Positions 1 to 7,363 of a stretch of 7,363 nt of DNA are shown here, piece after piece; positions within the stretch are counted from its first letter, which is position 1, and each line of letters starts with the position of its first letter. A program made the translations under genes and the position numbers. Source of the DNA: Acidimicrobiia bacterium (GTDB lineage: Bacteria > Actinomycetota > Acidimicrobiia > Spongiisociales > UBA5794); assembly GCA_013695075.1 (NCBI GenBank), contig JACDBE010000048.1:1-7363 (forward strand), read 5' to 3'. The notes below the pieces were generated by a model. It saw only the letters and a list, made by a program, of their open reading frames with translations. It was not told where the DNA came from and ran no database searches.

Positions 1-1031
1 CGGACTCCAACAAGCACGCTGGAATCACCACCTCGCAGTGGGAGCTGTACAAGGCGTCGCGGCGGCTGCGGGACACCACGTTGCGCCATGGCGTCGAGCT
101 GCGGATGTTCCACGGCCGGGGCGGCACGGTGGGGCGGGGCGGCGGGCCAACCGGCGAGGCCATCCTGGCCCAGCCGTGGGGCACCATCGACGGGCAGATC
201 AAGATCACCGAGCAGGGCGAGGTCATCGCCGACAAGTACGGGCTGCCTTCCCTGGCGGCGTCCAACATCGAGCTGGCGCTGGCGGCCACTTTGGAGGCGT
301 CGCTGCTGCACCGCACCTCTCGCCAGCCCGGCGAGGTCCTCGATCGGTGGGATCGGTGCATGGACGTCGTCAGCGACGCCGCATACGCCGCCTACCGGGA
401 CCTGGTGGACCATCCCGACCTGATGGCCTACTTCGTCGCCTCGACCCCGGTGGAGGAACTGGCGCTGCTCAACATCGGCTCCCGACCCGCCCGCCGTCCC
501 GGCGGCGGGATGGACCTAGGTTCCTTGCGGGCGATCCCCTGGGTGTTCGGGTGGACCCAGTCACGTCAGATCGTCCCCGGCTGGTATGGGGTGGGTGCCG
601 GTCTGGCGGCGGCCCGCGCCGCGGGGCTGGCCGAGGTCATCGGCGCCATGTACACCGAATGGTCGTGGTTCCGCACCTTCGTGTCCAACGTGGAGATGAC
701 CCTCACCAAGACCGACCTGTCGGTGTCGGCCCGCTACGTCGAGGAGCTCGTCCCCGAGCAACACCGCCATCTGTTCGCCGTGATCCGGAACGAGCACGAC
801 CGCACCCTGACCCAGATCCTGACCATCACCGGTGGGGAACAGCTGCTCGACCGCCACCCCGTGCTTCAGCGCACGCTGCGCATCCGCGACGCCTACCTCG
901 ACCCCATCTCCTACCTGCAGGCGGCGTTGCTTCCTCGGGTGCGCACCTCCGCCGACGTCGACCCCGAGCTGCAGCGAGCCTTGCTGCTCACCGTCAACGG
1001 TCTCGCCGCAGGCCTGCGTAACACCGGCTGA
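1..1031 (+). CDS. ppc: Phosphoenolpyruvate carboxylase, C-terminal part (5' end outside window)
   Basis: PEP carboxylase makes oxaloacetate from phosphoenolpyruvate and bicarbonate in the cytoplasm and refills the TCA cycle. The open frame runs from base 3 without a start codon, so this is the last 342 residues of a protein that is usually about 880-930 residues long. The fragment opens with DSNKHAGITTSQW, the family's SDSxKDAG-type segment. It then has the glycine loop FHGRGGTVGRGG (fragment residues 36-47), which belongs to the active site, and SLRAIPWVFGWTQ (174-186). It ends in GLRNTG, the canonical C-terminus. Residues equivalent to the E. coli aspartate-inhibitor ligands R587, K773, R832 and N881 (numbering from memory) appear as R45, K236, R295 and N340, so feedback inhibition by aspartate is plausible. 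The stop is followed at 1047 by a strong hairpin that may end the transcript. The identification is very secure, and only the missing N-terminus is unknown. Confidence 0.97.
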   Translation, partial: DSNKHAGITTSQWELYKASRRLRDTTLRHGVELRMFHGRGGTVGRGGGPTGEAILAQPWGTIDGQIKITEQGEVIADKYGLPSLAASNIELALAATLEASLLHRTSRQPGEVLDRWDRCMDVVSDAAYAAYRDLVDHPDLMAYFVASTPVEELALLNIGSRPARRPGGGMDLGSLRAIPWVFGWTQSRQIVPGWYGVGAGLAAARAAGLAEVIGAMYTEWSWFRTFVSNVEMTLTKTDLSVSARYVEELVPEQHRHLFAVIRNEHDRTLTQILTITGGEQLLDRHPVLQRTLRIRDAYLDPISYLQAALLPRVRTSADVDPELQRALLLTVNGLAAGLRNTG

Positions 1032-1046
1032 TCACGGCCGAGCTTC

Positions 1047-1095
1047 AAACTTTGAGCGATTTCCATCGCATAACGATGGAAATCGCTCAAAGTTT
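1047..1095. repeat. Palindromic hairpin repeat, copy 1 (3' of ppc)
   Basis: This is a perfect inverted repeat. The 22-nt arm at 1047-1068 begins AAACTTTGAGCGATTTCC, and its exact complement lies at 1074-1095. They are separated by the 5-nt loop CATAA. The arms are about 41% G+C, in sharp contrast to the surrounding coding DNA. The repeat starts 18 nt after the first base of the ppc stop codon. It matches the second copy at 2132-2180 in 47 of 49 positions. A 22-bp stem just after a stop codon could terminate ppc transcription or protect its 3' end, but there is no clear U-run after the stem as in a classic intrinsic terminator. It could equally be a dispersed REP- or MITE-like element. The structure is certain; its role is inference. 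Confidence 0.9.
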
Positions 1096-1192
1096 CGGCC
1101 GAAGGGTCGAAGACACTGCGCTCTCAGCCCAACCCGCCCCGGATGGCTAAGGAGAAACGATCGAACATCTGGAAATCCCATGCCCAGCCGAC

Positions 1193-2116
1193 ATGATGGT
1201 TCCCATGATGTCCTGGTCCCACCTCATGGATCACGCGGCCGCACGGCACGGGGTGATCACCCGTAATGAGCTTCTGGCGAGCGACATGTCCGAGGAGCAG
1301 ATCGACAGGCTTTGCTCGTCGGGTCGCCTCCTCGCGCACAGAACGGGGGTCTTTCGTGTGGCCGGCGCGCCCGAATCATTCGAGTCGAGGGTCATCAGCG
1401 CGATCTTCGACTCCGATGACGAAGCGTGGGCCTCACACCGCACCGCGGCCAGGCTCTGGGCGATTCAGGTGCCGGTCTCGGAGGCGCCCATCGAGCTGAC
1501 GCGACCATACGGACTGAGCGCTATCCGACGCGGCGTGCTCGTACACCGCTCCACCAGCATCCCCCCATCGCACGTAACGACCCTCGATCACATCCCAATC
1601 ACCACACCGGCGAGGACCCTGTTCGATCTCGCCCGATCGACGAGCCATCGCCTGCTCGACAAGGCCGTTGAAGAGGCACTGCGAGATCGGCTATGCACCA
1701 TCGGAGCGCTGCACCGCGTGCTCGCCGAGCTTGGGGGTCGAGGTCGGCCAGGCACGCGCCGGCTTCGCGGCGTCCTGGAGTCTCGCGACACCGACTACAT
1801 CGCAACCGCCAGTGAACTCGAGGCGTTGGGCCGGGCGGTGCTCGGTTCGGTGCCCGAGATCGAGTGGGAGGTGGCCCTCTCGGACGAGCGGGGCTACATC
1901 CGCCGCGTCGACGCCCTCGTCCGGCCCGCCCGGTTGGCTATTGAGTTCGACGGCACCAGGTTCCACGGCCAGCCGTCCGACGTGACCAGTGACGCCGACG
2001 GAGACGCCAGGCTCGTCGCTGCCGGACTCGTCGTGCTCCGGTTCGGCTGGATCGACCTGACCCGACGGCCCGAGACGGTGAGGGCCATCGTCGACCGGGT
2101 CGTGCTCGGTCGCTGA
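1193..2116 (+). CDS. AbiEi-like winged-helix / DUF559 (Vsr-like) endonuclease-fold protein
   Basis: This 307-residue protein has a two-part architecture. Residues 12-60 (HAAARHGVITRNELLAS followed by GRLLAHRTGVFRVAG) match the N-terminal winged helix of AbiEi-family type IV antitoxins. Residues 135-180 (IPITTPARTLFDLA) form the typical linker region. Residues 205-305 look like DUF559, a relative of the Vsr mismatch endonuclease in the PD-(D/E)XK superfamily. The candidate catalytic acids are E208 or E210, D240 (RRVDAL), E251 and D253 (IEFDG), and the family ending AAGLVVLRFGW is present. No AbiEii-type toxin is adjacent, so it is an orphan. Its DNA target and biological role are unknown. The start is uncertain: ATGs occur at 1193, 1196, 1205, 1208 and 1226, none with a well-placed Shine-Dalgarno. 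AAGGAG at 1149-1154 is too far upstream of all of them. The ATG at 1226 would still keep the whole helix domain. Its G+C content is lower than that of its neighbours. Hairpin repeats flank it on both sides. Confidence 0.85.
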   Translation: MMVPMMSWSHLMDHAAARHGVITRNELLASDMSEEQIDRLCSSGRLLAHRTGVFRVAGAPESFESRVISAIFDSDDEAWASHRTAARLWAIQVPVSEAPIELTRPYGLSAIRRGVLVHRSTSIPPSHVTTLDHIPITTPARTLFDLARSTSHRLLDKAVEEALRDRLCTIGALHRVLAELGGRGRPGTRRLRGVLESRDTDYIATASELEALGRAVLGSVPEIEWEVALSDERGYIRRVDALVRPARLAIEFDGTRFHGQPSDVTSDADGDARLVAAGLVVLRFGWIDLTRRPETVRAIVDRVVLGR

Positions 2117-2130
2117 TCAGCGATCCGCGA

Positions 2131-2181
2131 CAAACTTTGAGTGATTTCCATCGCATAGCGATGGAAATCGCTCAAAGTTTG
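2131..2181. repeat. Palindromic hairpin repeat, copy 2, between convergent genes
   Basis: The left arm is 2131-2153 and the right arm is 2159-2181 (23 nt each), with the loop CATAG. The arms pair throughout except for T2142 opposite G2170, which is a U-G wobble in a plus-strand transcript but an A-C mismatch in a minus-strand one. Against copy 1 it differs only at T2142 (C1057) and G2158 (A1073). It begins 15 nt after the stop of the DUF559 gene and lies 5 nt past the stop of the convergent hydrolase gene. It is therefore well placed to act as a bidirectional terminator or to prevent read-through collision. No U-tract is evident on either side, so the terminator role remains inference. Confidence 0.9.
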
Positions 2182-2186
2182 CAGGG

Positions 2187-2993
2187 TTAGAGGTGGGCGG
2201 CCAGCCAGTCGCTAGTGGCGTCCAGAGTGCGCTGGGTGCGTCCCCTGGTCTCGTGGGAATGCCAGTTCTCGGCGGCGTCCCACCACTTGGAGTTGCCGCC
2301 GATGGCGGCCACGGTGACGTCGGCGCCACGAGTCCGCCAGGCGGCGGCGATGGCGACCAGGTCGTCACCGGGCTCCTCACCGCCGGTCATCTGCACGATG
2401 AGCACCGGGCGCGGGGTCTCCAGCACGTCGATCAGGTTGCGCCCGATGAGACTCTGGAGCAGGTTGCGGTGCAGGGTAAACCCGAGCAGGTTGAGGTACC
2501 CGTCGGCGTCGGTCTTGTCCACCATCTGCTCGGCGCGGAAGAAGTCGCTGCCGTGCAGCTGGGGATGCCACAGCACCAGGGGGGCACCGGGCACCAGCTC
2601 GGCGGCGGTGGTGGCCACCAAGGCCCCCATGCCGGCACCGAGGAACCCGACCTTGTCCACCCCGGTGCGCTCCACCAGCGCCCGGCGGGCGTCGCCGGCG
2701 TCCCTCACCAGCCCATCGAGGGTGAGCAGGTCGATGCCACCCTCGCTGTTGCCATCTCCCCGGTAGTGGAACCGCTGCACGGCGATGCCCTGGGCGGCCA
2801 GGTGACGCGACTGGATGACCTCGATGCGGTAGATGTTGACCAGCTCGCCGTACACCGACGGGCACAACACCAAGCCCGCTCGGGGCCCCCCGGCGGGTAG
2901 GTGCACCGCGCCGTACATGCGGGGGGCCGCCCCGAAGTAGGCGACCTCGTCGGTGGTGCCGATGGTCGGATCGACCCGGGTGGCTGCGGTCAT
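2187..2993 (-). CDS. Alpha/beta-hydrolase-fold protein lacking the nucleophile serine (hydrolase 2)
   Basis: This 268-residue protein has the layout of an S9/S33-type alpha/beta hydrolase. LVLCPSVYGE (41-50) is the oxyanion-side strand, and QRFHYRGDGNSEGG (73-86) corresponds to the family's RFDYRGxGxS segment. GFLGAGMGAL (116-125) occupies the nucleophile elbow. There the GxSxG serine is replaced by Gly121, so normal serine-hydrolase catalysis is doubtful. PRPVLIVQMTGGEEPGDD (195-212) is the strand before the usual acid, and W244-H245-S-H247 lies where the histidine loop is expected. It resembles the paired hydrolases associated with exosortase systems, but no exosortase is visible here. The ATG at 2993 overlaps the stop of hydrolase 1 (ATGA), and there is no separate Shine-Dalgarno, so it probably depends on translational coupling. 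It is the last gene of the minus-strand operon. The substrate is unknown. Confidence 0.8.
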   Translation of the reverse strand: MTAATRVDPTIGTTDEVAYFGAAPRMYGAVHLPAGGPRAGLVLCPSVYGELVNIYRIEVIQSRHLAAQGIAVQRFHYRGDGNSEGGIDLLTLDGLVRDAGDARRALVERTGVDKVGFLGAGMGALVATTAAELVPGAPLVLWHPQLHGSDFFRAEQMVDKTDADGYLNLLGFTLHRNLLQSLIGRNLIDVLETPRPVLIVQMTGGEEPGDDLVAIAAAWRTRGADVTVAAIGGNSKWWDAAENWHSHETRGRTQRTLDATSDWLAAHL

Positions 2994-3925
2994 CGAGGGA
3001 ACCGCTTGGCCCAGGTGACGGTCTCGTCGATGACCGCCTGTTGGATGGGTACGGTGCCGAACCCGCGCACCTTGCCCTCGACGACGGTCTGCTCGATCCG
3101 GGCGCCTCCCCGTTCCAGGAGCTGACCCAACCGGCCCTTGGAGCCGTCGAGGAACTCGCGGTAGAGGAAGTCCTCGGTGCCCCACATGATGCGCACCGGC
3201 ACCTCCCGTTCGACCAGTTGGCGCAGCGGCTGGAGGAAACCGGGGCTGACCCCGGCCAGTTCGGGTGGCGCCTGCTGCTGCCCGGAAGCACCGCCGCCCC
3301 GCACCCGGCGAAGCAACAGGCGCCACTTGGAGCGCAGGACGCGGCGACCGACGGCGAAGATCCGGCGCAGCCCGTGACGCCGCATCGTGCTCGGCTTCAC
3401 CGCCTCGCCGACCAGCGACAGGGTGTTGCGGTGTAGCGCCAGGTGGGTGGTGCCGCCCTCGCCCTTGATCATGTCGCGCACCGGGGGCACCACCAGCAGC
3501 AATCCGGCGATGTCCGGGTCCTCGGCGGCGCCAACCAGGGCGGTGCGGGACCCGAAACAGGTACCGGTGACCAGGATCCGCTCGAAGCCAGCGGCGCGCA
3601 TCGCGGCGGTGGCGGCGTGCATGGCGTCGGTGGCCGGGTTTTCAAGGCGGTAGTCGACCACGCCCTCCAACGCCTCGCCGACGCCCTGGTAGTCGAACCG
3701 CATCGACCCATAGCCGGCCTCGGCCAGCCGGCGCGCCATGTCGACGAACATCCGGTTCTTGCCGATGGTGGTGGTGCCGAACTGGGTGCCGCTGAGCAGC
3801 ACCAGCCCGGTCAGCGATGGATTGGCCGCCGGTCTGGTGATGATCCCGAAGTAGGTGCCCTCACCGGGCGGGAAGAACACCGGCGTGTGGTCGAGCGCCA
3901 CCCCTGGTGTCGTGTGTGTCGTCAT
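2990..3925 (-). CDS. Alpha/beta-hydrolase-fold protein with a cysteine at the nucleophile position (hydrolase 1)
   Basis: This 311-residue protein has the alpha/beta-hydrolase order. TGLVLLSGTQFG (39-50) is the first strand and oxyanion loop, SMRFDYQGVGEA (74-85) is the usual RFDYRGxGxS block, and ILVTGTCFGSRTAL (117-130) is the nucleophile elbow, with Cys123 in place of Ser. Residues 150-235 are an Arg-rich lid-like insert. VPVRIMWGTEDFLYREF (242-258) includes the candidate acid D252. The expected histidine loop reads VEGKVRGFG (282-290) and has no His, so the triad looks incomplete. The frame extends upstream to an ATG at 3988, but the ATG at 3925 is preferred. It has GGGGGG at 3935-3930 just upstream, and the extra 21 residues look unlike the family. 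A weak TACCAT (3970-3965) could be an internal promoter -10 box. It follows gatB and is overlapped by hydrolase 2, its likely paralogue and partner. The substrate is unknown. Confidence 0.82.
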   Translation of the reverse strand: MTTHTTPGVALDHTPVFFPPGEGTYFGIITRPAANPSLTGLVLLSGTQFGTTTIGKNRMFVDMARRLAEAGYGSMRFDYQGVGEALEGVVDYRLENPATDAMHAATAAMRAAGFERILVTGTCFGSRTALVGAAEDPDIAGLLLVVPPVRDMIKGEGGTTHLALHRNTLSLVGEAVKPSTMRRHGLRRIFAVGRRVLRSKWRLLLRRVRGGGASGQQQAPPELAGVSPGFLQPLRQLVEREVPVRIMWGTEDFLYREFLDGSKGRLGQLLERGGARIEQTVVEGKVRGFGTVPIQQAVIDETVTWAKRFPR

Positions 3926-4004
3926 CGATCCCCCCGAGGCCGTGACCGGCCGAGCCGAGCGGGGATGGTAACCGACCGAGCGTCCCATCCGGTCATGGCG
4001 CAGG

Positions 4005-4008
<4 letters not shown>
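3922..4008 (-). other. Possible 28-codon coupling ORF bridging gatB and hydrolase 1
   Basis: An ATG at 4008 overlaps the gatB stop (ATGA), and the frame ends with a TGA that overlaps the hydrolase 1 ATG at 3925 (ATGA). The frame would encode a 28-residue basic peptide starting MTCAMTGWDAR, with no recognisable domain. Its only support is the double 4-base overlap, which would keep ribosomes moving across an otherwise 79-nt gap. It could be coincidence, because NTGA overlaps are easy to form in GC-rich DNA. Confidence 0.25.
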
Positions 4009-5500
<1,492 letters not shown>

Positions 5501-5504
<4 letters not shown>

Positions 5505-7006
5505 GGTGACGGCACCTGCGAGGTCGCCAGCGTCGGACGGGCCTCGAACCGGCTCAGCCGCTCCACGGCGGCGGCGACCCGGAACAGCATCTCCTCACCG
5601 AGCGCCGGGGCCATGACCTGGAACGATATCGGCAGCCCGTCATCGTCAAGTCCGGTGGGAACCGAGATGGCCGGGTCGCCGGTGAGGTTGCAGGGGATGG
5701 TGCACACGTCCGAGTAGTACATGGTGAGTGGATCGGCGGTGCGCTCCCCCAGCTCGAACGCCGTGGTGGGACTGGTGGGCGACACCAGCACGTCGGCCAG
5801 CCGGTAGGCGGCGGCAAAGTCGTCGCGCATCAGGGTGCGCACCTTTTGCGCCTGCCCGTAGAAGGCGTCGTAGTAACCGGCGCTGAGGGCGTATGTCCCC
5901 AACAGGACCCGGCGGATCACTTCGGGACCGAATCCCTGCGCTCGGGTGGCGGCCATCATCTCCTCGGTGGTGGCGGCGTCGACCCGCAGCCCGTAACGGA
6001 CCCCGTCGAACCGGGCCAGGTTGGCGGAGCATTCGGCGGGGGCAATCAGGTAGTACACCGAGATCGCCTGCGGTGCCGTGGGGAGGGACACGTCGACGAT
6101 CTCGGCACCGGCGGCGGCCAGGTCGTCGAGGGTGCCGCGGAATGCGTTGGAGACTGCCGGGGCAACGCCATCGCCGGTCAGCTCCTCGACGACCCCGATC
6201 CGCAGCCCGTCGACCCCGGCGTCGAGCGAGCGGCGCATCGCCGGCACCTGGCCCCGGATGCTGGTGGCATCGCAGGGATCGAACCCGGCCACCGCCTCCA
6301 GCAGGTCGACGGCGTCGCCGACGGTGCGCGCCAGCGGGCCGATCTGGTCGAGTGAGGAGGCGAAGGCAATGAGGCCGTACCTACTGACCATCCCGTAGGT
6401 GGGTTTCATCCCCACCAGCCCGCACAGGGCGGCCGGCTGGCGCACCGAGCCGCCGGTGTCCGAGCCGTAGCCTCCCAGCGCCGAACCGACGGCGACGGCG
6501 GCGGCGGCGCCACCCGACGACCCTCCGGGCACCCGATGGGTGTCCCACGGATTGCGGCTCGGTCCGAAACCGGAGTTCTCCGTCGACGACCCCATGGCGA
6601 ACTCGTCGAGGTTGGTCTTGCCAACGATGACCGCACCCGCCGCCCGCATCCTGGCAACGGCGGTGGCGTCGTACGGGGGTACGTACCCGGCCAGCACCTG
6701 CGACGAGCAGGTGGTCTCCACCCCGCGGGTGCACAGGTTGTCCTTGAGGGCGATGGGGATGCCGTCGAGGGGACCCAGGGGTTGTCCGGTGGCGAAGCGG
6801 CGGTCGGCGGCGGCGGCGGCCTCCCCGGCTCCGGTTCGGTCCAGCGTCAGGTAGGCGTGAATATGGGCCTCGGTGACCGCCGCCCTGGCGAGCACGGCGC
6901 CGAGCAACTCCACCGCGGCCAGGTCGCCGCGGCGCATGGCGGCGCCGGCGCCGGCGATGGTGAGATCGGCGGGATCGGAGGTTGAAGCGGGCACCCCGGG
7001 GTTCAT
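5501..7006 (-). CDS. gatA: Aspartyl/glutamyl-tRNA(Asn/Gln) amidotransferase subunit A
   Basis: GatA is the amidase-signature glutaminase of GatCAB. It releases ammonia from glutamine and channels it to GatB. The 501-residue product carries the full Ser-cisSer-Lys triad: K88 in PIALKDNL, S163 in the GGSSGG loop, and S187 in GSDTGGSVRQPAA. These match the S. aureus residues K79, S154 and S178 with a constant offset of nine. Other amidase-signature blocks are GKTNLDEFAMGSSTENS (129-145) and GMVSRYGLIAFASSLDQIG (205-223), and the C-terminal part has the usual PTSPTTAFELGE. The ATG at 7006 overlaps the gatC stop (ATGA), with GGTGAGG immediately upstream, and its own stop overlaps the gatB GTG. These tight overlaps fit the equal stoichiometry needed for the trimer. 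The length is normal, and no disruption is seen. Confidence 0.97.
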
Positions 7007-7293
7007 ACCTCACCGAGGATGCGGGGCACCCTGAAGTAGCCGTCCACCGCATCGGGTGCCTGGGCGAGCACCTCGTCGCGATCGAGCGAAGGTTCCACCA
7101 CGTCTTCGCGGAAGGCATTGGTGGTGGGGAACGGGTGGGCTGTGGGAGCGATCCCGGCGGTGTCGATGGCCTGCACCCGCTCGGCGTGCTCCAGGATCAC
7201 CCCCAGCTGGGCGCCGTAGCGGGCCAGCTCCTCCGGGTCGAGGGCGATACGGGCCAGCCTGGCCACCTTGGCGATGTCGATGTCGACCGGCAT
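7003..7293 (-). CDS. gatC: Aspartyl/glutamyl-tRNA(Asn/Gln) amidotransferase subunit C
   Basis: GatC is the small subunit that wraps around the GatA-GatB interface and stabilises the amidotransferase. The 96-residue product begins MPVDIDIAKVARLARIAL, the usual first helix that starts with V-x-x-x-A-x-L-A-x-I. It continues with the second helix, which packs against GatA (EELARYGAQLGVILEHAERV, 21-40), and the extended region DTAGIAPTAHPFP. It ends with the conserved DGYFRVPRIL. The frame extends upstream to 7347, but the ATG at 7293 fits the family length of about 95-100 residues, and the extra 18 residues are not family-like. No Shine-Dalgarno lies before 7293. Instead a TAACCT box ends seven bases upstream, which suggests a leaderless message. 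The stop overlaps the gatA start. This gene is the first of the five-gene minus-strand operon. Confidence 0.95.
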   Translation of the reverse strand: MPVDIDIAKVARLARIALDPEELARYGAQLGVILEHAERVQAIDTAGIAPTAHPFPTTNAFREDVVEPSLDRDEVLAQAPDAVDGYFRVPRILGEV

Positions 7294-7330
7294 GTGGTGG
7301 AGGTTAGGGGCCGTTGTGCGATCCCCCGAT
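7294..7330 (-). promoter_or_regulatory. Candidate leaderless promoter for the gatC operon
   Basis: On the minus strand, TAACCT (7306-7301) matches the TAnnnT pattern of an actinobacterial -10 box. Seven bases separate it from the gatC ATG, so transcription could start on the A of the start codon. No good -35 hexamer lies 16-18 bases further upstream (the region reads TCGGGG or similar). This is a weak, pattern-based call. Confidence 0.35.
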
Positions 7331-7363
7331 CCGTCTTGCCACGGCAACGCCGCCGACGATTCC

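Larger units (their letters stand above)
1047..2181. other. Candidate hairpin-bracketed accessory unit (possible non-autonomous mobile block)
   Basis: Two near-identical long palindromes (1047-1095 and 2131-2181) flank a single gene encoding an AbiEi-like/DUF559 protein, which has a lower G+C content than its neighbours. The block sits between ppc and the convergent gatCAB-hydrolase operon. No transposase, no tyrosine or serine recombinase and no convincing target-site duplication at the two outer ends was found. Mobility is therefore an inference from symmetry, base composition and the nuclease fold of the cargo. The plainer alternative is that both hairpins are terminators of a repeated family that happen to follow two adjacent genes. 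Confidence 0.35.

Noticed and set aside
38..1021. 327-codon plus-strand open frame overlapping ppc
   Set aside because: The overlapping frame beginning at base 3 matches PEP carboxylase to its C-terminal RNTG, and this frame is an Arg/Pro-rich shadow.
1047..1080. Promoter inside hairpin copy 1 (TTGAGC with TAACGA)
   Set aside because: The spacer between the two boxes is only 13 bases, too short for a sigma-70-type promoter.
1047..2181. CRISPR-like repeat pair
   Set aside because: There are only two copies, 1 kb apart with a gene between them, and no spacer array or cas gene.
2993..3326. N-terminal extension of hydrolase 2 to an ATG at 3326
   Set aside because: The extra 111 residues are a shadow frame of hydrolase 1. 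The ATGA overlap at 2993 and the family-like N-terminus support the shorter protein.

Overview
The window is GC-rich coding DNA. Sampled 60-base lines are about 75-80% G+C in most genes and about 63-65% in one accessory gene. The gene content (a gatCAB operon, a bacterial PEP carboxylase, and an AbiEi-like/DUF559 protein of a type common in high-GC actinobacteria) suggests an actinobacterium, possibly of the Acidimicrobiia. That placement is inference, because no rRNA or marker set is present.

Layout. Positions 1-1031 (+) hold the C-terminal part of phosphoenolpyruvate carboxylase (ppc), cut by the window edge. Positions 1047-1095 are a perfect 22-bp hairpin, unusually A+T-rich for this genome. 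Positions 1193-2116 (+) encode a 307-aa protein with an AbiEi-like winged-helix N-terminus and a DUF559/Vsr-like PD-(D/E)XK nuclease C-terminus. Positions 2131-2181 hold a second, nearly identical copy of the hairpin. From there to the right edge everything is on the minus strand in one apparent operon, transcribed from right to left: gatC (7293-7003), gatA (7006-5501), gatB (5504-4005), a first alpha/beta-hydrolase-like gene (3925-2990) and a second one (2993-2187). Three of the four junctions are 4-base stop/start overlaps (ATGA or GTGA). The fourth, gatB to hydrolase 1, is bridged by a 28-codon reading frame that has ATGA overlaps at both ends.

How the parts work. GatCAB is the tRNA-dependent amidotransferase that converts Glu-tRNA(Gln) and/or Asp-tRNA(Asn) to the amidated forms. 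PEP carboxylase supplies oxaloacetate. The two hydrolases have altered catalytic motifs (Cys at the nucleophile position in one, Gly in the other), and their link to GatCAB is probably co-transcription rather than shared biochemistry.

The most unusual element is the accessory block at 1047-2181. It is a nuclease-fold gene bracketed by two copies of one long palindrome, each beginning 18 nt after the first base of a stop codon. It could be a dispersed palindromic repeat used as a terminator, or a REP/MITE-like unit carrying the gene. The sequence alone cannot decide between these.
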